A stretch of 52,392 nt of DNA from Pasteurellaceae bacterium (GCA_030528525.1 JAUMYT010000015.1:1-52392); one strand, 5' to 3'. Shown: positions 36,867-46,625, counted from the stretch's first letter. Notes: generated by a model from the sequence alone, not told the origin. A program made the numbers and translations.

Positions 36867-36905
36867 GCCAAAAAAATCTCAAGTGAAATAAATCACTTGA
36901 GATTT
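36867..36905 (-). terminator. terminator of the 44-aa membrane peptide gene
   Basis: AAATCTCAAGTGA (36874-36886) and TCACTTGAGATTT (36893-36905) are perfect 13-base arms; on the minus strand they are followed by a run of T. Confidence 0.85.
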
Positions 36906-36916
36906 CATTGAAAAAA

Positions 36917-37051
36917 TTAGATTGGGAAAATATGGCGGATAATGGTTTCTATATCAATTTTGATACCGAATATACTTAAAACTTCCGCGACAATAAAACC
37001 AATCAAGCCAAGCAAAGCGGCTACACCTATATATAGTGTGAGTTGATCCAT
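36917..37051 (-). CDS. 44-aa membrane peptide
   Basis: ATG 37051 is preceded by GGGGAAG eight bases upstream, and the gene is followed by its own strong terminator, so it behaves as a real monocistronic gene. The product starts MDQLTLYIG, has a hydrophobic helix (VAALLGLIGFIVAEVLSIFG) and ends IDIETIIRHIFPI, a second amphipathic segment. No family is recognised. Small peptides of this size and layout can be type I toxins, holin-like proteins or subunits of larger membrane complexes. It lies between the tatD-type gene and clpB, opposite to both. Confidence 0.6.
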   Translation of the reverse strand: MDQLTLYIGVAALLGLIGFIVAEVLSIFGIKIDIETIIRHIFPI

Positions 37052-37199
37052 TGTTTTCTTCCCCATTATTGATATTCATTGCGTAATGTAACTTAATGTA
37101 TCAAATGTTAAAGTCAATAACAAAATTTTATAATTTATAACAAATTGCTATGCTTGAAGCTCAATAAGCATTATTTTTGTGATCTTCTTCACATTTTCT

Positions 37200-37227
37200 C
37201 TTGAAATCCTCTTGACAATCCCAATTT
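37200..37227 (+). promoter_or_regulatory. sigma-32 (heat shock) type promoter of clpB
   Basis: CTTGAAA (37200-37206), 13 bases, CCCAATTT (37220-37227) fits the heat shock consensus CTTGAAA / CCCCATnT. It lies about 95 bases before clpB, a standard heat shock gene; the palindromic repeat sits between promoter and gene. Confidence 0.75.
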
Positions 37228-37241
37228 ATCTGTTCGTAAGC

Positions 37242-37305
37242 GTAGGATGGGCTTTAGCCCATCAGATACTTAGAAAGACATTCGATGGGCTGAAGCCCAT
37301 CCTAC
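37242..37305. repeat. palindromic repeat, GTAGGATGGGC family
   Basis: GTAGGATGGGCTTTAGCCCA (37242 on) and the inverted GATGGGCTGAAGCCCATCCT arm (ending 37305) flank a short centre, with one mismatch. It has the same architecture as 3692-3760 and lies in the clpB leader. Confidence 0.85.
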
Positions 37306-37323
37306 CATTCAAAAAGGAAAAAG

Positions 37324-39897
37324 ATGAACATCGATAAATTTACCAGTAAGTTTCAAGAAGCGATTGCCGAAGCACAGTCGTTGGCGATTCGCAAAGAGAA
37401 TGCCTATATTGAACCTGCCCATTTGCTGTTGGCGTTGCTCAAGCAAAATGATGGGGCAATCGCACCGCTTGTGACGGCGTTGAATGTGCCAGCAGCGAAA
37501 TTGGCAAGTGAGTTGGAGAGCATTATCAGCCGATTGCCACAGGTGCAAGGCACCAATATTCAACCGTCACAACAGCTTTTTCGCTTGTTAAATCAATGCG
37601 ATAAGTTAGCCCAGCAATTTGGCGATAGCTTTATTTCGTCTGAATTGTTTATGTTGGCGGCGTTGGACGACAATGGCGATGTCGGCAAATTATTGAAAAA
37701 TTTCGGGCTGAATCACAAAAACGTGACAGCCGCCATTCAACAGATTCGTGGGGGAGAAAACGTGAATAGTCAAAATGCAGAAGAAACACGCCAAGCGTTA
37801 CAAAAATATACGATTGATTTAACCGAACGTGCCAGAAACGGCAAGCTCGATCCTGTGATTGGGCGTGATGAAGAAATTCGCCGTGCGGTGCAGGTGTTGC
37901 AACGCCGTACCAAAAACAACCCTGTGTTAATTGGCGAACCTGGCGTGGGGAAAACGGCGATTGTGGAAGGGTTGGCACAACGGATTGTCAATGGCGAAGT
38001 GCCAGAAGGCTTGAAAAATAAACGGGTGTTGTCGCTGGATATGGGGGCGTTGATTGCAGGGGCAAAATACCGTGGCGAATTTGAAGAGCGTTTAAAAGCG
38101 GTGCTGAACGAGCTTGCCAAGGAAGAAGGGCAAGTGATTTTGTTCATCGATGAAATTCACACAATGGTGGGGGCGGGCAAAACTGACGGAGCAATGGACG
38201 CAGGTAATTTACTCAAGCCATCTTTGGCTCGTGGCGAATTGCATTGCGTAGGGGCGACCACCTTGGACGAATATCGTCAATACATTGAAAAAGATGCGGC
38301 ACTCGAACGCCGTTTCCAAAAAGTGTTAGTGGCAGAGCCAACGGTGGAAGACACCATTGCGATTTTGCGTGGCTTGAAAGAGCGATATGAAATTCATCAC
38401 CACGTGCAAATTACCGATCCTGCCATCGTGGCGGCGGCAACCCTTTCGCACCGCTACATTAGCGATCGCCAGTTGCCAGACAAAGCGATTGATCTGATTG
38501 ACGAAGCAGCGTCTAGCTTGCGTATGGAAATTGATTCCAAGCCAGAGCCGTTAGATCGCCTAGAACGCCGTATTATTCAGCTCAAACTGGAACAACAGGC
38601 GTTACAAAAAGAAGATGATGAAGCCAGCCGTCAGCGATTGGCAAAACTCAGCGAAGATCTCACCGCGCGTGAGCGAGAATATGCCGAGTTGGAAGACGTG
38701 TGGAAAGCGGAAAAATCTGCCTTGCTTGGCACACAACATATCAAGGAAGAGCTAGAAAATGCACGGCTGAAAATGGAGCAGGCTCGCCGTGAAAACAATT
38801 TTGAGAAAATGGCGGAGTTGCAATACGGCATTATTCCAAGTCTTGAAAAACAGTTGGCGGAAACGGAAAAACAGCAAAATGATGAAGGCGAGATGAAATT
38901 GCTCCGCACTCGTGTGACAGACGAAGAAATCGCCGAAGTGCTTTCTCGTGCTACGGGCATTCCTGTTGCCAAAATGATGGAAGGTGAGAAAGAGAAATTG
39001 CTCAAAATGGAAGAAGTGCTACACAAACGTGTAATCGGGCAAGGCGAAGCGGTCGATGCGGTCGCCAATGCCATTCGCCGTAGCCGTGCAGGGCTGTCTG
39101 ATCCGAATCGTCCGATTGGCTCGTTCTTGTTCCTCGGTCCAACGGGGGTTGGAAAAACGGAATTGTGCAAAACCTTGGCGAATTTCCTATTTGATAGCGA
39201 AGACGCAATGGTGCGGATCGATATGTCCGAGTTTATGGAAAAACACAGCGTTTCTCGCTTGGTCGGTGCACCGCCGGGGTATGTTGGCTATGAAGAAGGC
39301 GGTTATTTAACCGAAGCCGTTCGCCGCCGTCCGTATTCAGTGATTTTGCTCGATGAAGTGGAAAAAGCCCACCCTGATGTGTTCAACATTCTGTTGCAGG
39401 TACTCGATGACGGACGCTTAACGGACGGGCAAGGTCGTACGGTGGATTTCCGCAATACGGTCGTGATTATGACTTCAAATCTCGGCTCGCATTTAATTCA
39501 AGAAAATGCGGAAAATATGAGCTATGATGAGATGAAAAATATTGTGATGAGCGTAGTTGGGCAACATTTCCGCCCAGAGTTTATCAACCGTATTGATGAA
39601 ACGGTGGTGTTCCACCCGCTCGACAAAGCCAACATTCGTGCGATTGCTCGCATTCAGTTGCAACGCTTAATCAACCGAATGGCAGAGCGTGGCTATACAG
39701 TGAACATCACCGATGCCGCAGTTGATCATATCGGTACCGCAGGCTTCGACCCACTATTCGGAGCAAGACCACTCAAACGAGCGATTCAGCAAGAAGTGGA
39801 AAATTCACTGGCTCAACAGATTTTATCGGGCAAACTGCTACCGAATAAAGATGTCACCGTGGATTACCAAGACGGACGGATTGTGGCGGTGCAATAG
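37324..39897 (+). CDS. clpB: ATP-dependent disaggregase ClpB
   Basis: ClpB extracts proteins from aggregates together with DnaK. The 857-aa product matches E. coli ClpB in length and order: N-terminal domain ([16 protein letters not shown]), first AAA+ module with GEPGVGKT and FIDEIH, the coiled-coil middle domain (about 410-520, rich in E/K/R/L), second AAA+ module with GPTGVGKT and [18 protein letters not shown], and the C-terminal [16 protein letters not shown] ribosome binding site (AAAAGGAAAAAG) precedes ATG 37324. Heat shock control is indicated by the upstream sigma-32-type promoter. Confidence 0.98.
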   Translation: MNIDKFTSKFQEAIAEAQSLAIRKENAYIEPAHLLLALLKQNDGAIAPLVTALNVPAAKLASELESIISRLPQVQGTNIQPSQQLFRLLNQCDKLAQQFGDSFISSELFMLAALDDNGDVGKLLKNFGLNHKNVTAAIQQIRGGENVNSQNAEETRQALQKYTIDLTERARNGKLDPVIGRDEEIRRAVQVLQRRTKNNPVLIGEPGVGKTAIVEGLAQRIVNGEVPEGLKNKRVLSLDMGALIAGAKYRGEFEERLKAVLNELAKEEGQVILFIDEIHTMVGAGKTDGAMDAGNLLKPSLARGELHCVGATTLDEYRQYIEKDAALERRFQKVLVAEPTVEDTIAILRGLKERYEIHHHVQITDPAIVAAATLSHRYISDRQLPDKAIDLIDEAASSLRMEIDSKPEPLDRLERRIIQLKLEQQALQKEDDEASRQRLAKLSEDLTAREREYAELEDVWKAEKSALLGTQHIKEELENARLKMEQARRENNFEKMAELQYGIIPSLEKQLAETEKQQNDEGEMKLLRTRVTDEEIAEVLSRATGIPVAKMMEGEKEKLLKMEEVLHKRVIGQGEAVDAVANAIRRSRAGLSDPNRPIGSFLFLGPTGVGKTELCKTLANFLFDSEDAMVRIDMSEFMEKHSVSRLVGAPPGYVGYEEGGYLTEAVRRRPYSVILLDEVEKAHPDVFNILLQVLDDGRLTDGQGRTVDFRNTVVIMTSNLGSHLIQENAENMSYDEMKNIVMSVVGQHFRPEFINRIDETVVFHPLDKANIRAIARIQLQRLINRMAERGYTVNITDAAVDHIGTAGFDPLFGARPLKRAIQQEVENSLAQQILSGKLLPNKDVTVDYQDGRIVAVQ

Positions 39898-39918
39898 CGT
39901 TATTTATTCACTGAAACG

Positions 39919-39952
39919 AAAGGGCAAATCAAATGAGATTTGCCCTTTATTA
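39919..39952 (+). terminator. terminator after clpB
   Basis: AAGGGCAAATC, short loop, GATTTGCCCTT, then TATTATA. The stem is 11 base pairs. Confidence 0.85.
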
Positions 39953-39963
39953 TATAGCTAGCA

Positions 39964-40225
39964 ATGTATGGATATAAAACCATACGCTATGCGTATCACA
40001 AAAAATGTAGAAATAATAGAAGTCCATGCGATGAAAGAGCATATTCACAAGCTCCTCAAAATTCCTCCGATATTGTCGTTATCAAGCTAAAAGACAAGTC
40101 ATCGTTCATGATTTTTGAAAGGCATGCGACCCCCAATATATAGGAAGGAAGATATGATTCAGGATAATTTATCGGAGAAAGAATATGTGGATCCTTTTAA
40201 GGTAAGTCAGAGAATTATTGAATAG
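39964..40225 (+). pseudogene. two very short frames, probable remnants of a two-gene module
   Basis: ATG 39964 opens 59 codons (a Cys/Arg-rich start, ending SSDIVVIKLKDKSSFMIFER and then HATPNI) without a ribosome binding site. Eleven bases after its stop, AGGAAGGAAG precedes ATG 40154, which opens 23 codons (MIQDNLSEKEYVDPFKVSQR, then IIE) to a stop at 40225. The arrangement, a frame followed closely by a well-placed second start, recalls toxin-antitoxin pairs, but neither product is recognised and both look truncated. 40226-40334 holds nothing recognisable. Confidence 0.25.
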
Positions 40226-40334
40226 CTGTCAGAATTCACATGCCCCTTGAAGGACATGTGAAGTACTAGGCTCTTATAGGGTAGTCGAAAAACCGTCTGT
40301 TTCACGGGTGGAGTGTTATTTTTTGTATGGACGC

Positions 40335-40973
40335 TTACTGCTTATTCGCCCAAGCTAAGAAACGTTTTTGCGTTTCTTTATCCGCTTGTTGGAACCAGTA
40401 TTGAAGCTGTTGTTCTGCAATGTTTTCGCCTTGCACCATCACTTTGCCTTTAGATGCTTTGCTGTTACCCATTGTCATCATTGCGGTCATTGGAATGGCG
40501 AACTGTTTGACTGCCGCCACACCTTCTCCCTCATTGTAGTTTGCGAGATTCTCTAAAATGCGAGCATTTGGCATAAAACCTTCACCTTTTAAATAATCTT
40601 GCTTAAACGTTAAGGGTTTACCTGATGCGGTTTGTACACGGAATGTCGGGTTATTTTTAAACTGTTCAACATCGTTATGGCTACGCAAATTCGGTGCAAG
40701 AATGTTGACATCTTCCGTACTGCCTTGAAAGGTGAGAATGATTGGGCTGGATTCAAAAAACTGGCTGTCTGAACCCGACTGGTAAATGCTTGATACTTCA
40801 ACTACCACTTGATGTTGTTTGCCGTCATTAACTTGAAGTGATTGTTTTTTCTTCACTTTTTGTCCATCAAAAGCCAGAAAAGTGATATTTGAAGAACTGC
40901 TTAATGAGCCTGCAAATGCTAAGGTGCTGGCAAACAAGGCGGTGGCTGTCATTGCCATTTTGGTGAATTTCAT
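40335..40973 (-). CDS. UPF0319/DUF2057 (YccT-like) secreted protein
   Basis: The 212-aa product starts with a signal peptide (MKFTKMAMTATALFASTLAFA). The mature part has the family pattern SNITFLAFDGQKV, then a Q-hV-V-E-hSSIY segment, SSPIILTFQGSTEDVNILAPNL and a C-terminal YWFQQADKETQKRFLAWA helix. The family is periplasmic; the E. coli member has been linked to curli assembly control, but no curli genes are here. Single gene, divergent from corC. The terminal helix is strongly charged. Confidence 0.88.
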   Translation of the reverse strand: MKFTKMAMTATALFASTLAFAGSLSSSSNITFLAFDGQKVKKKQSLQVNDGKQHQVVVEVSSIYQSGSDSQFFESSPIILTFQGSTEDVNILAPNLRSHNDVEQFKNNPTFRVQTASGKPLTFKQDYLKGEGFMPNARILENLANYNEGEGVAAVKQFAIPMTAMMTMGNSKASKGKVMVQGENIAEQQLQYWFQQADKETQKRFLAWANKQ

Positions 40974-41138
40974 AGAAAACTCCTAGATTTAAGATGCTGT
41001 GAGCAAAAAATTGTGCATATCCTATGCTAAATTTTTGTAAATAGAAAGCAACGAATAGGCGGTGGTGTCGATTTTTTGTCAATTTTGTGATAATTTCCGC
41101 AAGTTTTGATTCCTTAAATCGCATTAAAAGAGAAAATT

Positions 41139-42059
41139 ATGAGTGATGATTCGCAGAGCGTGAATTTGCCTGAAAAAAATACATCAGAAAAAAAATCCTT
41201 TTTAAAATCGCTATTTAGCGGTTTGTTTCAACAAGAGCCGAAAAATCGGGAAGATCTGGTCGAAGTGATCCGTGATTCTGCCGAAAACGAGCTGATCGAC
41301 AGCGACACCAAAGAGATGATCGAAGGGGTGATGGAGATCTCCGAATTGCGTGTGCGAGACATTATGATCCCCCGTCCGCAAATTGTGTTTATTGATGCCG
41401 AACAGCCGTTAGATGCCTGCGTGGACATCATTATTGAGTCGGCTCACTCCCGTTTCCCTGTGATCCGTGACGGAAAAGACACCATCGAAGGCATTCTACT
41501 TGCCAAAGATTTGCTCAAATATCTGCGTTCCGACTCCGAGCCGTTTGAAATGGCGGAAATTCTGCGTCCTGCCGTGATTGTGCCTGAAAGCAAGCGAGTG
41601 GATCGTATGCTTAAAGAGTTCCGCTCCGAGCGTTTTCATATGGCGGTTGTGGTGGACGAATTTGGGGCAGTGTCGGGTTTGGTGACCATTGAAGATATTT
41701 TGGAGCAGATCGTGGGCGACATTGAGGACGAGTTCGATGAAGAAGAGATCGAGCCAATTCGCCAACTTTCGCATCACGCCTATGCAGTACTGGCGTTGAC
41801 CGACATTGAACGCTTTAACCAACAGTTTGCGACTCATTTTGACGATGAAGAAGTCGATACGGTCGGCGGTTTGGTGATGCAAGCCTTGGGGCATTTGCCG
41901 AAACGAGGCGAAGAAGTGGAACTCAATGGAATGCGGTTTAAAGTCACATCCGCCGACAGTCGCCGTTTGATTCAGCTTCGAGTGACGGTCAGCGATGAAC
42001 AGCTCGCCCAAATGGAACAGCGAGACGCCAAAGATCACAAAGAGAGTGATGGCGAATGA
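41139..42059 (+). CDS. corC: CorC/HlyC-family CBS-domain protein
   Basis: This is a 306-aa cytoplasmic protein. The N-terminus is polar. [29 protein letters not shown] precedes the first CBS motif ([15 protein letters not shown]), then the second CBS domain ([34 protein letters not shown]) and the C-terminal CorC_HlyC domain ([31 protein letters not shown]). It was named for magnesium/cobalt efflux. It overlaps lnt by four bases (ATGA), the usual ybeX-lnt arrangement. The start is at ATG 41139 with AAGAGA upstream. Confidence 0.94.
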   Translation: MSDDSQSVNLPEKNTSEKKSFLKSLFSGLFQQEPKNREDLVEVIRDSAENELIDSDTKEMIEGVMEISELRVRDIMIPRPQIVFIDAEQPLDACVDIIIESAHSRFPVIRDGKDTIEGILLAKDLLKYLRSDSEPFEMAEILRPAVIVPESKRVDRMLKEFRSERFHMAVVVDEFGAVSGLVTIEDILEQIVGDIEDEFDEEEIEPIRQLSHHAYAVLALTDIERFNQQFATHFDDEEVDTVGGLVMQALGHLPKRGEEVELNGMRFKVTSADSRRLIQLRVTVSDEQLAQMEQRDAKDHKESDGE

Positions 42060-43603
42060 GTTTGGCAAAATCTTCCTGTTTCTCCCCCCCTTGCCAAGGG
42101 CAACGCATTGCCTATTTAGTTGCTTTGGCTTCAGGAGCAGTCGGCATTTTCGCCTATTCGCCTTTTGATTATTGGTTCGTCAGTTTTCTCTCGGCAAGCG
42201 GTCTGATCTGGCTTGCCACTTGCAACGCCAAACGCACTGCCTTGCTCGGCAGTTTCCTGTGGGGTGTGAGCTATTTCGCCGTCGGCGTGAATTGGGTACA
42301 CGTCAGTATGATTCAATTCGGTGGCGTGCCTGAATTGGTCAGCTACTTAGCGGTATTATTGCTGGCGGCTTATCTTGCTTTGTATCCACTGCTTTTTGTG
42401 TGGATTAGCCAACGTTTCCAGCTGCGAAATCCGTGGTTGCTTGCGGTGATCTTTACGTTCACCGAATACTTGCGGGGCGTGGTATTTACTGGCTTTCCGT
42501 GGCTACAATTTGGTTACAGCCTGATCGACTCGCCATTTGCCAACCTTGCCACGATTTTCGGCGTGGAAGGGCTGACCTTCTTTGTGGTGGTCGCAAGCGG
42601 TTACTTGGTGCAACTTGGACGGAATTTTGCAGAAAAAACCCAAGATCTGACCCCTTGCATTGGTTTGGTTGGCGTGTTGGTTGTTGCTTTTGCTAGCCAA
42701 TTCCTCAATTTTGTCGATATTGATGAAAGCAAACCTGCAACCAAAATCAGCTTGGTACAAGGCAATATCGAACAGAAAATGAAGTGGGATCCTGCCCATT
42801 TTGATTTTACTGTTCGTACTTATCGCCGTTTACTCAGCGATGAGATTGGCGAAAGTGACGTGGTAATTCTGCCTGAATCCGCCATTCCGGCCACCGAAGC
42901 TCAAATTGAGCCGTTAATGCAACAGATCGACCAATTCGCCCGAGAAAAGGGCAGTGAAGTGATTATCGGCACGCTCCACCAAGACCAAAATGGCTTATAT
43001 AACAGTGCCTTAACCCTTGGTGGACAAACGCCCTATGCGATTTTCCAATCGCCACGCTATAACAAACATCATCTCGTGCCGTTTGGCGAATATGTGCCCT
43101 TTGGCAATCTGCTGGATTGGATGCGTGATGTGTTTGTGTTGCCGATCAACCTGTCGCAAGGCGATTTTATTCAGCCTGCTCTGCAAGCCAAAGGGCAGAC
43201 ATTCAATATGGCGATTTGCTATGAAATTATTTTCGGGCATCAAGTGCAACAAAATCAGCAAGCACAAAATGCCGACTATTTGCTGACCATTTCTAACGAT
43301 GCGTGGTTTGGCGAAAGCCAAGGGCCGTGGCAACATTTCCAAATGGCACGAATGCGAGCCTTGGAGCTTGGCAAGCCGTTGGTGCGAGCCACCAACACCG
43401 GTGTTACGGCATTTGTCGATCATCAAGGCAAAATCATCGCCCAACTACCGCAGTTTGAAACCGCTACGTTAACGCAGACGTTACAACCGACCGCAGGGCA
43501 AACGCCGTATGCCCAATTCGGGCGTTGGTTGTTGTATGGATTCTGTTTGCTCATTTTGGGGATAGCAATTTGCTTGCAATACAGAAAGTTGAACAATATT
43601 TAA
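42056..43603 (+). CDS. lnt: apolipoprotein N-acyltransferase
   Basis: Lnt adds the third acyl chain to the N-terminal cysteine of lipoproteins in the inner membrane. The 515-aa product has an N-terminal bundle of about six membrane helices and then a periplasmic nitrilase-like domain. The triad residues sit in [11 protein letters not shown] (Glu), [16 protein letters not shown] (Lys) and MAICYEIIF (Cys). A last membrane helix ([15 protein letters not shown]) closes the protein. It is translationally coupled to corC. The first residues read through a uptake-signal-like element, giving an unusual [11 protein letters not shown] start; a later start is possible. Confidence 0.96.
   Translation: MSLAKSSCFSPPCQGQRIAYLVALASGAVGIFAYSPFDYWFVSFLSASGLIWLATCNAKRTALLGSFLWGVSYFAVGVNWVHVSMIQFGGVPELVSYLAVLLLAAYLALYPLLFVWISQRFQLRNPWLLAVIFTFTEYLRGVVFTGFPWLQFGYSLIDSPFANLATIFGVEGLTFFVVVASGYLVQLGRNFAEKTQDLTPCIGLVGVLVVAFASQFLNFVDIDESKPATKISLVQGNIEQKMKWDPAHFDFTVRTYRRLLSDEIGESDVVILPESAIPATEAQIEPLMQQIDQFAREKGSEVIIGTLHQDQNGLYNSALTLGGQTPYAIFQSPRYNKHHLVPFGEYVPFGNLLDWMRDVFVLPINLSQGDFIQPALQAKGQTFNMAICYEIIFGHQVQQNQQAQNADYLLTISNDAWFGESQGPWQHFQMARMRALELGKPLVRATNTGVTAFVDHQGKIIAQLPQFETATLTQTLQPTAGQTPYAQFGRWLLYGFCLLILGIAICLQYRKLNNI
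42061..42093 (-). repeat. uptake-signal-like element inside the lnt start
   Basis: TTTGGCAAAATC, a spacer, TTTCTC and CCCCCCTTGC occupy codons 2 to 13 of lnt, showing that the element can lie within a gene. Confidence 0.55.
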
Positions 43604-43621
43604 TCAAATAGCATGTTAAAA

Positions 43622-43650
43622 TGAACTTTATCCATTTTCCGCTCACTAAC
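43622..43650 (+). promoter_or_regulatory. sigma-E type promoter of rpoE
   Basis: TGAACTT (43622-43628), 16 bases, ACTAAC (43645-43650) fits the sigma-E pattern GGAACTT / TCTAA. It lies 55 bases before the rpoE start and suggests autoregulation, as in E. coli. Confidence 0.65.
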
Positions 43651-43704
43651 GCAACGTGCATTGATAGCAACGCGGATAAGAAAAAAGTAAGGAGACGCAA
43701 ATAG

Positions 43705-44283
43705 ATGAGTGAACAGATAACCGATCAAGCATTGGTTGAGCGTGCACAACAAGGGGATAAAAAAGCCTTTAATTTACTCGTCGTCCGCTATCAAAACCGT
43801 GTTGCAGGCTTACTTACACGCTATGTGGCTCGTGATGATATTCCCGATATTGTCCAAGAATCGTTTATCAAGGCCTATCGCTCACTCAATTCATTTCGGG
43901 GCGAAAGTGCATTCTATACTTGGCTTTACCGCATTGCGGTCAATATAGCGAAGAACCATTTAACCGCCTTAGGCAGACGACCGCCGAAAGAAGATATTTT
44001 GGCAGAAGATGCTGAAAGCTACGACAGCGGTGTGCAACTGCGTGAAGCGGATACGCCAGAAAATTTGGTGTTATCAGAAGAATTAAAACGCATTGTGTTC
44101 GATACTATCGAAAACTTGCCTGACGAACTCAAAACCGCCATTACCTTGCGAGAAATTGAAGGGCTAAGTTATGAAGAAATTGCGGACGTGATGCAATGCC
44201 CAGTGGGGACGGTGCGTTCAAGAATTTTCCGAGCAAGGGAAGCGATTGATGCCAAAGTGCAACCCTTAATGCAACAGAATTAA
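43705..44283 (+). CDS. rpoE: RNA polymerase sigma-E factor
   Basis: RpoE is the extracytoplasmic stress sigma factor. The 192-aa product begins MSEQITDQALVERAQQGDKKAFN. It has region 2 (YQNRVAGLLTRYV, DIPDIVQESFIKAYRSL, FYTWLYRIAVN) and region 4 (LPDELKTAITLREIEGLSYEEIADVM, then CPVGTVRSRIFRAREAID) as in E. coli. AAGGAGAC precedes the ATG. It is followed 18 bases later by rseA, its antisigma factor, and preceded by a sigma-E-type promoter. Confidence 0.97.
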   Translation: MSEQITDQALVERAQQGDKKAFNLLVVRYQNRVAGLLTRYVARDDIPDIVQESFIKAYRSLNSFRGESAFYTWLYRIAVNIAKNHLTALGRRPPKEDILAEDAESYDSGVQLREADTPENLVLSEELKRIVFDTIENLPDELKTAITLREIEGLSYEEIADVMQCPVGTVRSRIFRAREAIDAKVQPLMQQN

Positions 44284-44301
44284 TGATTATTGGAGCAACT
44301 T

Positions 44302-44859
44302 ATGCAACAACAAGAAAGGCTCTCCGCCTATATGGACGGACAAGAGATCAACAGAGACTTTACCGAAAAGCTCTGCTCAACGGCTGAATTACAACAAAAG
44401 TGGGCGAATTATCACCATATCCGCAGTATTATGCGTGGTGAAGAGCTACTCTTAGGCAGTGATTTTTCAGCGAAAATGGCAACGTTATTAGAACAAGAGC
44501 AGATCGAAGCGGAAAAAACTAAAGGGGTGTTACTCAAATTAAAACGTTGGAGTACACCGGTGATGCAAGCAGGAATTGCTGCATCAGTTTGCTTGGTGGC
44601 GGTATTTGGCGTGAATATGATGAACGCAAGTGAAGAAGTCGCACAAGCAGAACAGCCTGTCCTACAAACGTTGCCGTTTAGCAATTCGGTACAGCAAGTG
44701 AGCTACAACGCCCCAGCGACAGACCAGCCAACCCAAGAGCAGTTAGAATATCAACAACGTCGTCTTGATGCCTTGTTACAAAACCACGAATGGCAACGCC
44801 GTGCTAACGCAGGGAAAGAGCGGTTAGTTGAAGATGAAAAAGATAAGGATAAAGAATAA
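44302..44859 (+). CDS. rseA: anti-sigma-E factor RseA
   Basis: RseA holds sigma-E at the inner membrane until envelope stress triggers its proteolysis. The 185-aa product has the N-terminal sigma-binding domain (MQQQERLSAYMDGQEINRDF, WANYHHIRSIMRGE), one membrane span (VMQAGIAASVCLVAVFGVNMM, about residues 93-113), and a Gln-rich periplasmic tail that lacks strong secondary features. The start is at ATG 44302 with GGAG. No rseB follows; the operon ends at a terminator. Confidence 0.9.
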   Translation: MQQQERLSAYMDGQEINRDFTEKLCSTAELQQKWANYHHIRSIMRGEELLLGSDFSAKMATLLEQEQIEAEKTKGVLLKLKRWSTPVMQAGIAASVCLVAVFGVNMMNASEEVAQAEQPVLQTLPFSNSVQQVSYNAPATDQPTQEQLEYQQRRLDALLQNHEWQRRANAGKERLVEDEKDKDKE

Positions 44860-44889
44860 CCACTAGAGTCAAGCTTAATCATAACCATA

Positions 44890-44922
44890 ACATCTCCTGC
44901 GTATAGCAGGAGATGTTTTTTA
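44890..44922. terminator. bidirectional terminator between rseA and menC
   Basis: ACATCTCCTGC and GCAGGAGATGT form an 11-base-pair stem around GTATA, followed by a T-run. It serves rseA and lies at the stop of the convergent menC gene. Confidence 0.85.
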
Positions 44923-45903
44923 TATTTTAATGAGATAGTCAGCTACGTGCTTATTTTCTAGCACGATTAATGGCAACTCTGATCCTTGCCACTTCCTCAA
45001 CAGTTGATGTTGCATTAAGTTCAACGTGTCCAACCCTGGTGTGCTGTTTGGGGTATATTGATACGCCAAGCGAGCCAGTTGGGTCAAGCCAAGACTGGAT
45101 TCAATGCTGGAGCTGATCACGGCTTGCAAACCTTGGGAATGGGCTTGTTCAATCAATGAAACGCATTTTTGAATTGAGCCAACGAGTGTCGGTTTAATCA
45201 CAATCGCAGTAAGGTTTGGCTCGGATTGCACTATAAAATCAGGCTCTCGCACCGTTTCATCCCACGCAATCGCAATGCCTGTTTTCTCCGCAAATTGGCG
45301 AGAAAAATCAGGCGTTTGGCAGGGTTCTTCAATAAATTGAATCCGCTTGCGATTTTCAGCAGAAATTTTGCTGGCAAACAGCAGGGCTTTTTCTAGCGAC
45401 CACATTCGATTCGCATCTAGCCGTAATTTCAAATCAGGAATGGCATCTAAAAACAGGTTGGCGATCAGCCCATCCCGATTGGCTTCGTATAATCCCACCT
45501 TCATTTTGGCGACTTTCTCGCCACGCATTTGCGACAATTTTTCATACAGCTCATCAGGATCGCCATAACAGAGCGGAGCAGTACGGTAATTGCCTTGCTC
45601 GCCCAATTCGCCGTGCAATTCTGCCAAGGCACAGCTAATCCCAAATGCCACAGACGGTGCGAATTGTTCTAAGTCTAAAGTGATTCCTTGTTGCCAATGG
45701 CGAATCCATTCTTTAGTTTGCTGTTCTGCGGTGGCTAAATCTTCTTGGCTAAATTCGGGCAAGGGGGCAATCTCCCCCCAGCCCGTTTTGCCACGCTCAG
45801 TTAAGCAAATCAGCAAGCCTTCCCGATATTTCAAACGGCGGTGGCGTAACACCACACCAGTTTCAATCGGCAGTTTGTAGCGGTAGAGTTGGGCGGTTGG
45901 CAT
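44920..45903 (-). CDS. menC: o-succinylbenzoate synthase
   Basis: MenC dehydrates SHCHC to o-succinylbenzoate in menaquinone synthesis. The 327-aa product is an enolase-superfamily enzyme: GWGEIAPLPEFSQE near residue 40, the catalytic KMKVGL lysine region, LRLDANRMWS with the first metal ligand, IQFIEEPCQTP with the second, AIAWDETVREPDF, and the AIVIKPTLVGS lysine. The start is ATG 45903 (MPTAQLYRY). It begins only three bases after the hicB stop, so it appears to be read as the third gene of the hicAB transcript; no other promoter is evident. Confidence 0.94.
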   Translation of the reverse strand: MPTAQLYRYKLPIETGVVLRHRRLKYREGLLICLTERGKTGWGEIAPLPEFSQEDLATAEQQTKEWIRHWQQGITLDLEQFAPSVAFGISCALAELHGELGEQGNYRTAPLCYGDPDELYEKLSQMRGEKVAKMKVGLYEANRDGLIANLFLDAIPDLKLRLDANRMWSLEKALLFASKISAENRKRIQFIEEPCQTPDFSRQFAEKTGIAIAWDETVREPDFIVQSEPNLTAIVIKPTLVGSIQKCVSLIEQAHSQGLQAVISSSIESSLGLTQLARLAYQYTPNSTPGLDTLNLMQHQLLRKWQGSELPLIVLENKHVADYLIKI

Positions 45904-45906
45904 ATC

Positions 45907-46242
45907 TTAAGGCCGTAAATGGTTTGAAAGAGTTTGGTTAATCCACTCATTTAAGCTGATATTCTGTGCAGCAGCCGCTGTAACTGCAGCACAATGGAGC
46001 TCGGGTGTGGTTCTCACATTGAATTTGCCCGAATACTGTTTGTAAGGCTCAATGCCTTTTTCCTTACACACATCAAGGAAGATTTTCAGACTGATTTCGC
46101 CTTGTTTGCGAAGCTCGCTCACATTATCGGCATAAAAATCAGCCCCATCATTTAATCCAATAAATTCGCCACGGAATAACTCCGTTTCGGGATCGTACGA
46201 AATATTTGCTTTATGTCCGTTGATTTCCATAATGTTACGCAT
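45907..46242 (-). CDS. hicB: HicB-family antitoxin
   Basis: The 111-aa product has the HicB partial RNase-H-like fold (MEINGHKANISYDPETELFRGEFIGLNDGADFYADNVSEL) and a C-terminal ribbon-helix-helix tail (FNVRTTPELHCAAVTAAAAQNISLNEWINQTL) for DNA binding. The start is at ATG 46242 with GGAG upstream; the longer open frame overlaps hicA. It overlaps the hicA stop by eight bases, the usual toxin-first order. It should neutralise HicA and repress the operon. Confidence 0.87.
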   Translation of the reverse strand: MRNIMEINGHKANISYDPETELFRGEFIGLNDGADFYADNVSELRKQGEISLKIFLDVCKEKGIEPYKQYSGKFNVRTTPELHCAAVTAAAAQNISLNEWINQTLSNHLRP

Positions 46243-46510
46243 AGGGGTAGACTCCGTTTTCTGATAACCACTTCCGAATAGATGCAACAGCCCCTTTATC
46301 CGTATTTGGATCAGGATGTGGGCGGTGAAAGACTTTGACTTGCTCAAATAAAATCACTGCCACACGACTTCCTTCTCTTTCTTGAATTTCTCCCCCGAGT
46401 TCCACAAATAATCCTTCAATATCTTTCCATTTGATATTCGCTGAAATAGGGTGTTGATAAAGTTGGCTAAGCGTTCGCTGGTGTTTCTTTTTGATATAAC
46501 TTAATACCAT
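46235..46510 (-). CDS. hicA: HicA-family mRNA-interferase toxin
   Basis: The 91-aa product matches the HicA pattern: KKHQRTLSQLYQHPISANIKWKDIEGLFVELGGEIQEREGSRVAV, then FHRPHPDPNTDKGAVASIRKWLSENG. HicA toxins cleave mRNA through a double-stranded-RNA-binding-like fold. The F-H-R-P-H-P version, common in this family, is kept. ATG 46510 lies within the first of two 13-base tandem repeats, and the predicted transcript start is only a few bases upstream, so the message may be almost leaderless. Confidence 0.87.
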   Translation of the reverse strand: MVLSYIKKKHQRTLSQLYQHPISANIKWKDIEGLFVELGGEIQEREGSRVAVILFEQVKVFHRPHPDPNTDKGAVASIRKWLSENGVYPYA

Positions 46511-46550
46511 TATTTAGTACCATTTTAGTGCTATTTGATGAAAAGTACAA
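46505..46550 (-). promoter_or_regulatory. hicAB promoter with tandem repeats over the start codon
   Basis: On the minus strand TTGTAC (46545-46550) and TAAAAT (46522-46527) are 17 bases apart. Plus-strand repeats TACCATTATTTAG (46505-46517) and TACCATTTTAGTG (46518-46530) cover the -10 and the hicA ATG, a natural site for HicB binding. Confidence 0.55.
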
Positions 46551-46625
46551 CTAGCATAATGGCAAACGCTTATTTGGTATTAATATCCAAAATGATTTTC
46601 TCGATCTCTGTCGCAAAACAGAACA

